Below, one piece after another: positions 6,953 through 14,019 of a DNA stretch of 47,344 nt (position 1 is the first letter of the stretch; each line of letters begins with the position of its first letter). The translations under genes were made by a program, and so were the position numbers. Source of the DNA: a virus. The stretch is from IMG/VR virus record IMGVR_UViG_3300035138_000041, positions 1 through 47,344 of that record. One strand, written 5' to 3'. The notes under the pieces were generated by a model. The model was not told the origin of the DNA and ran no database searches. It saw only the letters and a program-made list of their open reading frames with translations.

Positions 6953-8159
6953 CGCAACCACTGAAGTTTTCACCGATCGATCAGGTCTCGTCCCGGCGCA
7001 ATCGTCGCTTGGATGCGCGGCGAACGTCCTACTGCTGGCGGGTACGATCGTCACTGCTGACGCGAGCGGCAACGCAGACGTTCCGACCGCCGGACAGCAT
7101 GCAGTCGGGATCCCCGATGCGACGTTCGACAACCGGACCACCGCGCCTGAGGGCGGCGGCGCCGGCGCAGTCATCGCAGAGATTTCGCATGGCGTCTTTA
7201 CGCTGGCGTACACCGGGACCGCACCGGTCGTCAACGCGAAGCTCAAGACGATCATGTACGTTGTGGACAATCAGACCGTGTCCACCGATAGCAACAGTGG
7301 GGCCCGCGGCGTGTGTGGTCTGTGCGTTGATGTGATCGACGCCACGTACTGCAAGGTGCTGATCAACCCAGGTCTGAACGCGATTCTCGCGCACACGACC
7401 TCGACGCAGATCGATCTCGACACGGCCGAGGCAACGCTCGCCGCGCTCGTGACCGAGGTCGGTGACTACACCGGCGGCGGCGGTGCTGAGGCGGACATCG
7501 CTACCGGAGTCGTGCAAGCCGAAACGGACATCACTGCGCTACAAACCGAGGTCGGTGACTACACCGGAGGCGGTGGGGCAGAAGCGGACATCGCGACTGG
7601 TGTCGTGCAGGCCGAGACGGACATCACTGCGCTTGAGACCGACGCGACCAGCGCGCAAGCTTTCGTGCAGATTCCACTGAACGCGATTCGGCTCGCTACT
7701 GGCGCAGCGCTTCCGGCGTACAGTGATGGTGTCGACGGGCTTACGTTGCAGGATTCCGAGTTTCACGGGATACGTTTCAACGACGGCGTACACACCGCGA
7801 TGTCCGTGAGCGTTCCGCTTCCGCCTGATCTTGACGAGACGGCCGACGTCGTTGTACACGCGCTCGGCGCTCGCATCGGAACAGCGGACACCGACGCGGC
7901 ACTCGCGATCGGGGCGTTCTTCCAGACGGTCGGCGCTGACTACGACGCCGACGCTGACGCTGGCGGTAACACCTCTGCGTTTGACGCGGCCGCAACCAAG
8001 GAAGTATCCGAGGTTACGTTGACGATCGCTGCGGCGAACGTTCCGGCGGTACCGTGTCAGCTTTCTCTGACGATCGCGTCCCACACTACGCTTGACGCTG
8101 ACGACCTGGTTGTAGGTTCGTTGTGGCTTGAGTACACCCGAAAGCTTCGGACTTCCTGA
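6945..8159 (+). CDS. Head decoration/stabilisation protein with internal repeat
   Basis: A 404-residue structural protein between scaffold and capsid genes. Residues 1-130 resemble small capsid-decoration proteins (DUF2190-like): GLVPAQSSLGCAANVLLLAGTIVTADASGNADVP, GQHAVGIPDAT, GVFTLAYTG. Residues about 170-231 are two near-identical 31-residue repeats containing VGDYTGGGGAEADIATGVV. Residues 240-400 form a second, beta-rich domain ending GSLWLEYTRK. It probably sits on the outer capsid surface, with the repeats as a spacer. Gene position supports a head role; the exact family is not certain. Confidence 0.6.
   Translation: MADATTEVFTDRSGLVPAQSSLGCAANVLLLAGTIVTADASGNADVPTAGQHAVGIPDATFDNRTTAPEGGGAGAVIAEISHGVFTLAYTGTAPVVNAKLKTIMYVVDNQTVSTDSNSGARGVCGLCVDVIDATYCKVLINPGLNAILAHTTSTQIDLDTAEATLAALVTEVGDYTGGGGAEADIATGVVQAETDITALQTEVGDYTGGGGAEADIATGVVQAETDITALETDATSAQAFVQIPLNAIRLATGAALPAYSDGVDGLTLQDSEFHGIRFNDGVHTAMSVSVPLPPDLDETADVVVHALGARIGTADTDAALAIGAFFQTVGADYDADADAGGNTSAFDAAATKEVSEVTLTIAAANVPAVPCQLSLTIASHTTLDADDLVVGSLWLEYTRKLRTS
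7452..7637 (+). repeat. Two 93-bp in-frame coding repeats
   Basis: Tandem units at 7452-7544 and 7545-7637 encode two 31-residue copies, differing mostly at synonymous sites. Protein identity is almost complete while codons have drifted, so the copies are not a recent slippage product and are probably under selection as a structural spacer in the decoration protein. Confidence 0.8.
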
Positions 8160-8174
8160 TCGGAGTAGGAAACA

Positions 8175-9230
8175 ATGGCAAGCAGATTCCACAATCAACC
8201 CTACGACGTTCAGCAAGCGCTGACTGAGTTTTCCACCGAGTTCGACAAGGCGCTCGCGCTTGGAGAGGTCGAGCAGTGGGCGGTCACTCTCGGCTATCAG
8301 ATCACGTCCGAGGCGCTTCGCGTGACGCTACCGATCCCACTGGGGACCGCCGGATACAAGTTGCGCAAGGGTGACGATCAGCTGCGGAAGCTGTTCGAGC
8401 GCTCGATGAGCTTCACCACCAAGGAGTGGTACGACGGCGTAGAGGAGGAGGAGCGCGTCATCACCGACTCGGCGACGTTCACCGGCTGGTACAACGCCCC
8501 CGCCGAGATGGCGCTTGAAGCGCAGCGGCACCCGAACGTGCTGATCGCCGACATGCTGACGGACACTACGCGGTATCTGGACTTCTACCGTGATGTCAAG
8601 CCAGGCGGGGTCACCGCTCTCAGCAAGACGCTGTTCGACGACGCGCATCCGTTCAACGTTCTGAAGACCGCTGTCGGCACGTTCGACAACGACTGGGACG
8701 ACGGCGATACGGTCCAGGGCGACACAGTTCCCACCGAGATCAACAAGGTTCTGATCGCACAGCTTCGGAAGCACTTCCGCTCGATCAAGGGCCCGAACGG
8801 GCGCCCCATGGGGTTGCGGCTGTCGGGGTTGATCATTCCGCCGAAATGGGAAGAGAACGCGCTCGACGTCACCACGCTCGGCACCGCCGTCACGGTCGTG
8901 CAGAACGCCGCCGGCACGGAGAACGTCGCCGCAGTGACGCAGGACAACCGCTACCGGGGCCTCCAAGTCCAGGTCGCCGACGAGCTCGTCGGAGATCTTC
9001 CGAGCGGCAACAGCGGCGACGAGGACACGATCTATGCGGTCGCGTCGCGTGGCGCGGGCCTTGCACCCCCGCCGTGGGTCGTGCAGGAAGGTCGCATGAA
9101 AGAGATCGTCTACGACGAGAGCGACGCCAAGTACAAAGACGAGGGCAAGGTCGGTGTCAAACGGATCCAAGAGTGGGCGGCCGAGCCATGCCTCCCGCAC
9201 GCGATCGTTCGGATCGATCTCAGTAGCTAA
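8175..9230 (+). CDS. Major capsid protein, Mu gpT-like
   Basis: Major head subunit, 351 residues. The pattern fits the Mu gpT family: an N-terminal helix (YDVQQALTEFSTEFDKAL), the motif LRKLFERSMSFTTKEWYDGVEEEERVITDSATFTGWYNAP, long central helices with RHPNVLIADMLTD, then LIIPPKWEENAL and a beta-rich C-terminal part ending KRIQEWAAEPCLPHAIVRIDL. It follows protease-scaffold and decoration genes, as expected for a head operon. It has its own ribosome binding site and is followed by one of the few real gaps in the operon, with hairpins that could limit downstream transcription. Confidence 0.85.
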   Translation: MASRFHNQPYDVQQALTEFSTEFDKALALGEVEQWAVTLGYQITSEALRVTLPIPLGTAGYKLRKGDDQLRKLFERSMSFTTKEWYDGVEEEERVITDSATFTGWYNAPAEMALEAQRHPNVLIADMLTDTTRYLDFYRDVKPGGVTALSKTLFDDAHPFNVLKTAVGTFDNDWDDGDTVQGDTVPTEINKVLIAQLRKHFRSIKGPNGRPMGLRLSGLIIPPKWEENALDVTTLGTAVTVVQNAAGTENVAAVTQDNRYRGLQVQVADELVGDLPSGNSGDEDTIYAVASRGAGLAPPPWVVQEGRMKEIVYDESDAKYKDEGKVGVKRIQEWAAEPCLPHAIVRIDLSS

Positions 9231-9254
9231 GCGCTTTCGGCTTCGCTTCGCCCC

Positions 9255-9301
9255 ACCCCGGTAGGTTTCGAACCCCGGGGTTGAGGGCGTGAAAGCCCCT
9301 C
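9255..9301 (+). terminator. Hairpin pair after the capsid gene (possible attenuator)
   Basis: Two stem-loops in the 72-bp gap. ACCCCGG (9255-9261) pairs with CCGGGGT (9275-9281). GAGGG (9283-9287) pairs with CCCTC (9297-9301, one bulge), next to the following start codon. No U-tract follows, so a strong intrinsic terminator is unlikely. Partial termination, RNA stabilisation after the capsid cistron, or masking of the gp36-like start are all possible. Confidence 0.35.
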
Positions 9302-9302
9302 A

Positions 9303-9938
9303 ATGGCCTACTGCACGCGCGCTGACATCTTCGCCCACGCTATCCCGCGGGGGGCGCTCCACAACCCGGCGTCGCTGGTGACGGTGGACACGAGCGAGGA
9401 TTGGCTCGAGTGCGACGGTCACGGTTTCGAGGATGACGACGAGCTCACGTTTCGGGCGGACGCGGGGGGATCGCTCCCCTCGCCGCTCGCCGAGGGCACG
9501 ACGTACTACGCAATTCGCGTTGACGATGCGACGTTTCAGGTCGCCGCGAGCGCCGGAGGCGCGGCGCTTGATCTGACGACTGAGGGCAGCAACGTACTTG
9601 TGCACAGCGAGCCGCCATTCTCGAGCGCGATTGCGTGGGCCGAGCGCGTGATCGATGACATGCTGCCGGCGCACGTCGTACCTCTCGAGAGCCCATACCC
9701 TGAGATCATCACGATCACAGCGGCTGAGCTCGCTGGCGGGAAGCTCCTCGCGCGCTACGGCTCAGCGTCGCGCACGCTGACGGAGATTGTGGACGCGGCT
9801 CACAAGCGGATCGAGCGTTGGGGGCGAGGCGTACCCATCCGCGGCACGAACAGCCCCGACCGCGCCACGCTGGCCGCGACGGCTGCTGCAACTACCTCAG
9901 GCCGCGCCTACGACTGGCGCACTTACGGGGGGCTCTGA
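9303..9938 (+). CDS. Head completion/neck protein, Mu gp36-like (DUF1320)
   Basis: A 211-residue connector protein. The N-terminus MAYCTRADIFAHAIPRGAL and the C-terminal helical part (FSSAIAWAERVIDDML, LTEIVDAAHKRIERWGRG) are typical of gp36-like proteins that join portal to tail. Residues about 22-105 are an inserted beta domain (WLECDGHGFEDDDELTFRA, TTYYAIRVDDATFQVAASAGG) of a type found in other phage proteins, making the protein longer than Mu gp36. The last codon overlaps the next ATG. Confidence 0.7.
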   Translation: MAYCTRADIFAHAIPRGALHNPASLVTVDTSEDWLECDGHGFEDDDELTFRADAGGSLPSPLAEGTTYYAIRVDDATFQVAASAGGAALDLTTEGSNVLVHSEPPFSSAIAWAERVIDDMLPAHVVPLESPYPEIITITAAELAGGKLLARYGSASRTLTEIVDAAHKRIERWGRGVPIRGTNSPDRATLAATAAATTSGRAYDWRTYGGL

Positions 9939-10354
9939 TGGCCAAGGTGCGGCGCCTCGGGATGAGCTTTCGCGATCTCAAGTCGCGCTTGCGTGAGCTG
10001 CCGCTGAGCGTCGCGCACGAGGCTGCGCCGAAGATCGCAGCCGACCTCGGGCGCAAAGCACGCGTCGCGTTCGACAGCGGCCAAACTGTCTACGGCGACC
10101 CCCGCCCTTCTGGGGTGGGCGGGCGGTCGCTATCTCTCGTGCGATCCGGCTTGGCTCGGCGTGTGTTCGGTTTCGTGGCGAACGGCACGATCGTGCGCAG
10201 CGCGCTCGGTCCGAGCTACACCAAGTACTTGATCGGCAAGTACCGCATCCTGCCTGTCGGCAACGCCGCGATTCCGGTGGCGTGGCAGCGCGCGATTCGG
10301 AGCATCTTCGGCGAGACGCTCGCGGCATCCGGCAGTGAAAGGCGGGCGGCATGA
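9938..10354 (+). CDS. Head-tail joining / virion morphogenesis protein
   Basis: A 138-residue basic protein starting FRDLKSRLRELP, with a conserved-looking middle (LVRSGLARRVFGFVANGTIVRSALGPSYTKYLIGKYRILP). Size, position between neck and tail-terminator genes, and the basic helical N-terminus match HK97 gp10-like or Mu virion-morphogenesis proteins that act at the head-tail interface. The ATG overlaps the preceding stop and the stop overlaps the next ATG, so all three connector genes are coupled. Family assignment is by pattern and context only. Confidence 0.55.
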   Translation: MAKVRRLGMSFRDLKSRLRELPLSVAHEAAPKIAADLGRKARVAFDSGQTVYGDPRPSGVGGRSLSLVRSGLARRVFGFVANGTIVRSALGPSYTKYLIGKYRILPVGNAAIPVAWQRAIRSIFGETLAASGSERRAA

Positions 10355-10905
10355 TCGACCAGCTCGCACGCGACGTCGCGGCGAATCTTCGCGCGCGCAA
10401 GTTCCCTGTCCAGGTGTTCTACGGGCCGGAGCGTGTGACACGCGAAGGGCTGCCGTCGCACGTGCTCGTGTTCGCTCGTGACACCGAGCGTGACGAGTCG
10501 TTCACTACGCCCCGCGGCACGCAGCGCAATCCACGGCGCTACCGCACGCGAACGCTGTACGGGGTTGTGGACGTGTTTGCGAAAGCAACGGTCAAGGGCG
10601 CGCGCACCGCAGAGCATGAGCGCCTGTGCGATCAGCTCGTGGACGGACTGGCGACTGCGCTCGTCGAGCTCAGCGCATCGGGACAACGTCCACCGGTTGA
10701 GATTGTCGGCGGACGCTTGTTGAATGCAGCCGGGTTGCGCGATGCTGAGATCCCTGCCGGCGCTGCGTACCGCATGCGCTTCGCATGGGAGCGTGGCGTT
10801 GAACTACGAGACTACGACGGAAGCGCCGACGATACCGCGACGCTTGCCGCTGTCGATACCGCTAGCCGCGTGACGCTGGACGGCTTCAACTACGAGGACA
10901 TCTGA
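10351..10905 (+). CDS. Tail terminator-like protein
   Basis: A 184-residue protein just upstream of the sheath gene, the usual place of the tail terminator/tail completion protein (Mu gp37 or HK97 gp9 type). It has an N-terminal helix (LARDVAANLRARKFPVQVFYGPERV), an Arg-rich loop (TPRGTQRNPRRYRTRTLYGVVDVFAKAT), a helix with HERLCDQLVDGLATALVEL and a final beta region (AAYRMRFAWERGVEL). It would cap the tail tube and stop sheath growth. Confidence rests on position and fold-like pattern. Confidence 0.55.
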   Translation: MIDQLARDVAANLRARKFPVQVFYGPERVTREGLPSHVLVFARDTERDESFTTPRGTQRNPRRYRTRTLYGVVDVFAKATVKGARTAEHERLCDQLVDGLATALVELSASGQRPPVEIVGGRLLNAAGLRDAEIPAGAAYRMRFAWERGVELRDYDGSADDTATLAAVDTASRVTLDGFNYEDI

Positions 10906-12872
10906 TGGCAACATTACCAGGCGCAACGACCACCGTCAGCGACACCGCGACCGCTATTGCATCCGGCACAGAGACTGTGTGCGTGTGGTCTCCGCAGCCT
11001 ACGCTCGCGGACGCGACTCCACGGCAGTACGGCTCGGCGGCGGCAATCTACGCCGCACACGGCTACGGCCCCGGCGTTGAGTACGCCGCGATTCACGCTG
11101 CGCGAACGCGCAAGCCGATTCTGTTCTGCGCTCTGCCGATTGCGACCGCAGGCGCCGTTGGGCGTGAGGACACGAGCAACAACACCGGGACGAGCGTGAC
11201 GTCGCTCGCGGCAGGCGGCGACGGAGTTCTCATCGAGCATGATGGCGAGATCACGGTCGTCACGGGCGGCACGATCGGAACCGATCAGATCGTTCTGGAC
11301 CTGTCGCTCGACGGCGGGCGAACGACGAAGCGTGTACGGCTCGGGACGGCGAGCAGCTACGTGATCCCATACGTGGGTGTAACCGTCTCGTTCGCGGCTG
11401 GAACGCTTGTGGCGGGCGATGTGATTCACACGTGGCACGGCTCTGGGCCGCGCAGCAACAGCGCTGGGTGGGCGCTTGCGCGCGCTGCGATGGCAGCGCA
11501 GCAAAAGCAGTGCCGCTCGATCGTGCTCTGCGGCGACCTACAGAACAGCACTGAGGCGCTTGCGTTCAACACGCAGCTGGACACATACGAGAGCTCGAAC
11601 GAGCGCTTCGTGTACGGCCGCGCGAGCGTGCTCGAGCGCTTGCCGCTCGCTGCGCTTAGCAGCACGTCACACTCGATGACCGGCGGCCCGAACGTGACGT
11701 TCGCCGAAGTCGGTGCCACAGGCGACACGATCGTGCGTAGCGCCGGCTCGTGGGTGACCGACGGGTTCGCTACCGGTGATATCGTCACGATCAGTGGCAG
11801 CGCGAGCAACGACCTCACAACCGCCGCGACGGTCACTGTCACGGACGCTACGACGATCACGCTCGACACCGACGACCTCGCCGACGAGGGGCCGGTGGGC
11901 AGCGTGACGATCACAGGCGAAGCTTCGCTCACGTTCAGCGACGCGAACGACGAGATCACGCGCGCCGGCGGCAGCCCGGGCTCGTGGCTCGACGACGGGT
12001 TCCGCATCGGTGACTCGATCACGATCACCGGCACGAGCAGCAACAACATCACGACTACCGTCGTCGCCGTGACTGACACGGTGCTTGAGGTCACCGCCGC
12101 CGCACTGTCGGATGAGGTCATCGGAATCACGAGTGCAACGATCGTAGCTGGGCAGACCAAGGCTGTGTGGATGGCGGCGATTGATGCAGCGTTTGCGACG
12201 GTTGACGCGAAAGAGCGAATCGACTTGAGCGCCGGCCGTGGCCGGGCGCTGTCGCAATTCGCCGGGTGGTACTGGCTTTACCCCGCCGGATGGTTTGCCT
12301 CGTGGCGTGAGTATCAGCACGACGTTCACGTTGCGACGTGGCGCAAGAGCGACGGCCCCGTGGGCGCGGACCTGTACGACGCAGACGGCAACCTCGTTGA
12401 GTGGGACGATCTCGTTGATGGCGGTGCCGGTAGCGCTGCGCGATTCACGACGCTTCGCACGTGGGCGAACGGACCGCAAGGCGGCTTCATCGCGCTGAGC
12501 CTGACGCGAGCTAGTGACGCCTCGTTGCTCTCGCGCACGCATAACGTCGCGGTCGTCAACGTCGCGCAGCAGGTCTGCCAAGCCGCTACGGAAAACGTGA
12601 TTGGGCGCTCGCTCATCCTCAACGACGATGGCACCGCAACGACTGACAGCCTCAACACGATCAAGGCTGAGGTCAACTCAGCGCTTGAGTTGGCGCTGTT
12701 GACGAACCGCCTCGGTGAGGGCCAGCGTTGCAGCGCCGCGAGCTGGGAGCCCGCGACCGATGACATCCTGAACGTGCCGGAACCAACGCTCAACGGCACG
12801 CTAACGCTCAACCTACGAGGCACGATCCACACGGTCGCAACGACCATCCGCGTCGTGTCGGGAGGCCAGTGA
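10905..12872 (+). CDS. Contractile tail sheath protein with duplicated insert domain
   Basis: Tail sheath, 655 residues, larger than most because of an insertion. The N-terminal part (TVCVWSPQPTLADATPRQYGSAAAIYAAHGYGPGVEYAAIHA) and the C-terminal part (NTIKAEVNSALELALLTNRLGEGQRCSAASWEPATDDILNVPEPTLNGTLTLNLRGTIHTVATTIRV) are sheath-like. Residues about 263-412 hold two related ~75-residue beta units, each with SW-x-DGF-x-x-GD-x-I-T-I and a run of Thr/Ser, probably facing outward. The order sheath, tube, frameshifted chaperone, tape measure is standard for myoviruses. Confidence 0.85.
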   Translation: MATLPGATTTVSDTATAIASGTETVCVWSPQPTLADATPRQYGSAAAIYAAHGYGPGVEYAAIHAARTRKPILFCALPIATAGAVGREDTSNNTGTSVTSLAAGGDGVLIEHDGEITVVTGGTIGTDQIVLDLSLDGGRTTKRVRLGTASSYVIPYVGVTVSFAAGTLVAGDVIHTWHGSGPRSNSAGWALARAAMAAQQKQCRSIVLCGDLQNSTEALAFNTQLDTYESSNERFVYGRASVLERLPLAALSSTSHSMTGGPNVTFAEVGATGDTIVRSAGSWVTDGFATGDIVTISGSASNDLTTAATVTVTDATTITLDTDDLADEGPVGSVTITGEASLTFSDANDEITRAGGSPGSWLDDGFRIGDSITITGTSSNNITTTVVAVTDTVLEVTAAALSDEVIGITSATIVAGQTKAVWMAAIDAAFATVDAKERIDLSAGRGRALSQFAGWYWLYPAGWFASWREYQHDVHVATWRKSDGPVGADLYDADGNLVEWDDLVDGGAGSAARFTTLRTWANGPQGGFIALSLTRASDASLLSRTHNVAVVNVAQQVCQAATENVIGRSLILNDDGTATTDSLNTIKAEVNSALELALLTNRLGEGQRCSAASWEPATDDILNVPEPTLNGTLTLNLRGTIHTVATTIRVVSGGQ

Positions 12873-12875
12873 TCC

Positions 12876-13376
12876 ATGCCCGCGAACAATGATTACCCGG
12901 TGCTAGATGGCATCGCCCCTTCGTGGGCGGACATCATCGTCAAGGCCACGCCGAACGGCGCCGCGCTGATTGAGATGAAGGATATCTCGGCGATCAACTC
13001 GGGCGTGACCGTCGAGGTCGGCGAGCAGAAAGCCGGCGGTCGCGTCATGAAGACGACGACCGGCGAAGTCAGCTACGAGGCGTCGATCACGTTCTATCGC
13101 GAAGGATACCAGAAGTTCTTGCGCGGGCTAGCGGCGGCGAGTGATGCTGGCTCTCGCGGCGACCAAAGCCTATACAGTCTGGCGCATTTCAACGTTCAGG
13201 TGCAGCACACTCCGCCGGGCAGCACCGAAATCTATGAGTATCGACTCAAGGGCTGTCGCGCTCTCGGGCGGTCGCTCAACGGAGCTGAGGGGACCGACGC
13301 GGATACCGTCGAGGTCACCCTACACGTCAAGGAAATCGTTGATGTGATCGACGGAAAGGAACAAGTAGCGCTATGA
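12876..13376 (+). CDS. Tail tube protein
   Basis: A 166-residue protein directly after the sheath gene. It begins DYPVLDGIAPSWADIIVKATPNGAALIEMKDISAINSGVTVEVGEQKAGGRVMKTTTGEVSYEAS and ends in a beta strand (ADTVEVTLHVKEIVDVI), the pattern of myovirus tube proteins whose hexameric rings line the DNA channel. It ends in a four-base overlap with the chaperone gene. Size and synteny make the call solid although sequence families of tube proteins are very divergent. Confidence 0.75.
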   Translation: MPANNDYPVLDGIAPSWADIIVKATPNGAALIEMKDISAINSGVTVEVGEQKAGGRVMKTTTGEVSYEASITFYREGYQKFLRGLAAASDAGSRGDQSLYSLAHFNVQVQHTPPGSTEIYEYRLKGCRALGRSLNGAEGTDADTVEVTLHVKEIVDVIDGKEQVAL

Positions 13377-13828
13377 CCGAATCGACCCCAGCAACTCTAG
13401 CGGATATCCGCGCTCGACGCGCCAAGCGCGCAGCCTCGATCGAGGCTCAACGCGAAGCACAGCTCGTGGTTGACTACGAGGCGATCGAGTCGATCGAGGA
13501 TGAGCTCGGTCCGAGTAACGTGAGCGTCGTTGAGCTCAATGCTTTCGCCCCGGGGCTCCCCGCAGCGTTCGCGGTCAAGGTCATGCCGCCGGCGGTTGGT
13601 AAGAGGTACCATGATCGGCTCAAGCCGCAGCAGGGACGAAGCGGGCAAATGAAGCCGGTGGACGCGATCAGTGCTGTCGAGGAGGTAGGAGCCGTGTGCC
13701 TCGTGTACCCGCCCGCCGGGGAGACGCGAGACGCGCTGCTCGATGCACGTCCGAACCTGCTCGCGCAAGCGGGCGGCGAAGCGATCAAACTTGCGGAGGG
13801 CCGCGCAGAGTCCGAGGGAAAAGAATAA
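13373..13828 (+). CDS. Tail assembly chaperone, short form (gpG-like)
   Basis: A 151-residue helical protein, the first of two tail chaperone products encoded between tube and tape measure. An acidic and Arg-rich N-terminus (LADIRARRAKRAASIEAQREAQ) precedes a compact domain (VKVMPPAVGKRYHDRLKPQQGRSG, AVEEVGAVCLVYPPAGETRDALLDARPN). Its last codons cover the slippery heptamer GGGAAAA (13816-13822), and most ribosomes would stop at TAA 13826-13828. The short form normally exceeds the frameshifted form and both coat the tape measure during assembly. Confidence 0.8.
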   Translation: MTESTPATLADIRARRAKRAASIEAQREAQLVVDYEAIESIEDELGPSNVSVVELNAFAPGLPAAFAVKVMPPAVGKRYHDRLKPQQGRSGQMKPVDAISAVEEVGAVCLVYPPAGETRDALLDARPNLLAQAGGEAIKLAEGRAESEGKE

Positions 13829-14019
13829 GCGAAGCGGTCACCGCCATGCGCGGCAACGCTGGGCTGCTCGCCTACGGGCTGTCTGAGTGGCTGCCTGAGG
13901 AGCGGCGCAGCGTTGAGGCGCGCGCCGCTTTCGTCTATGTGGCGGAAACACTGCACATGATTCGAGCATGGCTAGCGCCCCCGAAGAGGGGCAGAAGGGT
14001 TTCGCAGCGCCGTGGCTGA
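13373..14019 (+). CDS. Tail assembly chaperone, -1 frameshift product (gpGT-like)
   Basis: Predicted fusion of about 215 residues made by -1 slippage on GGGAAAA at 13816-13822. The zero frame reads it as G GGA AAA, the canonical X XXY YYZ arrangement also seen in lambda G/T (GGGAAAG). After the slip, reading resumes at 13822 and adds RISEAVTAMRGNAGLLAYG and a helical tail ending at TGA 14017-14019, just inside the tape measure start. The downstream frame has no good independent start and lies where a T-domain belongs. Confidence 0.75.

Noticed and set aside
9255-9281. tRNA T-arm-like sequence on the minus strand (GTTCGAAAC)
   Set aside because: The flanking bases do not extend the T stem and no acceptor or D arm can be folded; better explained as the palindromic hairpin after the capsid gene.
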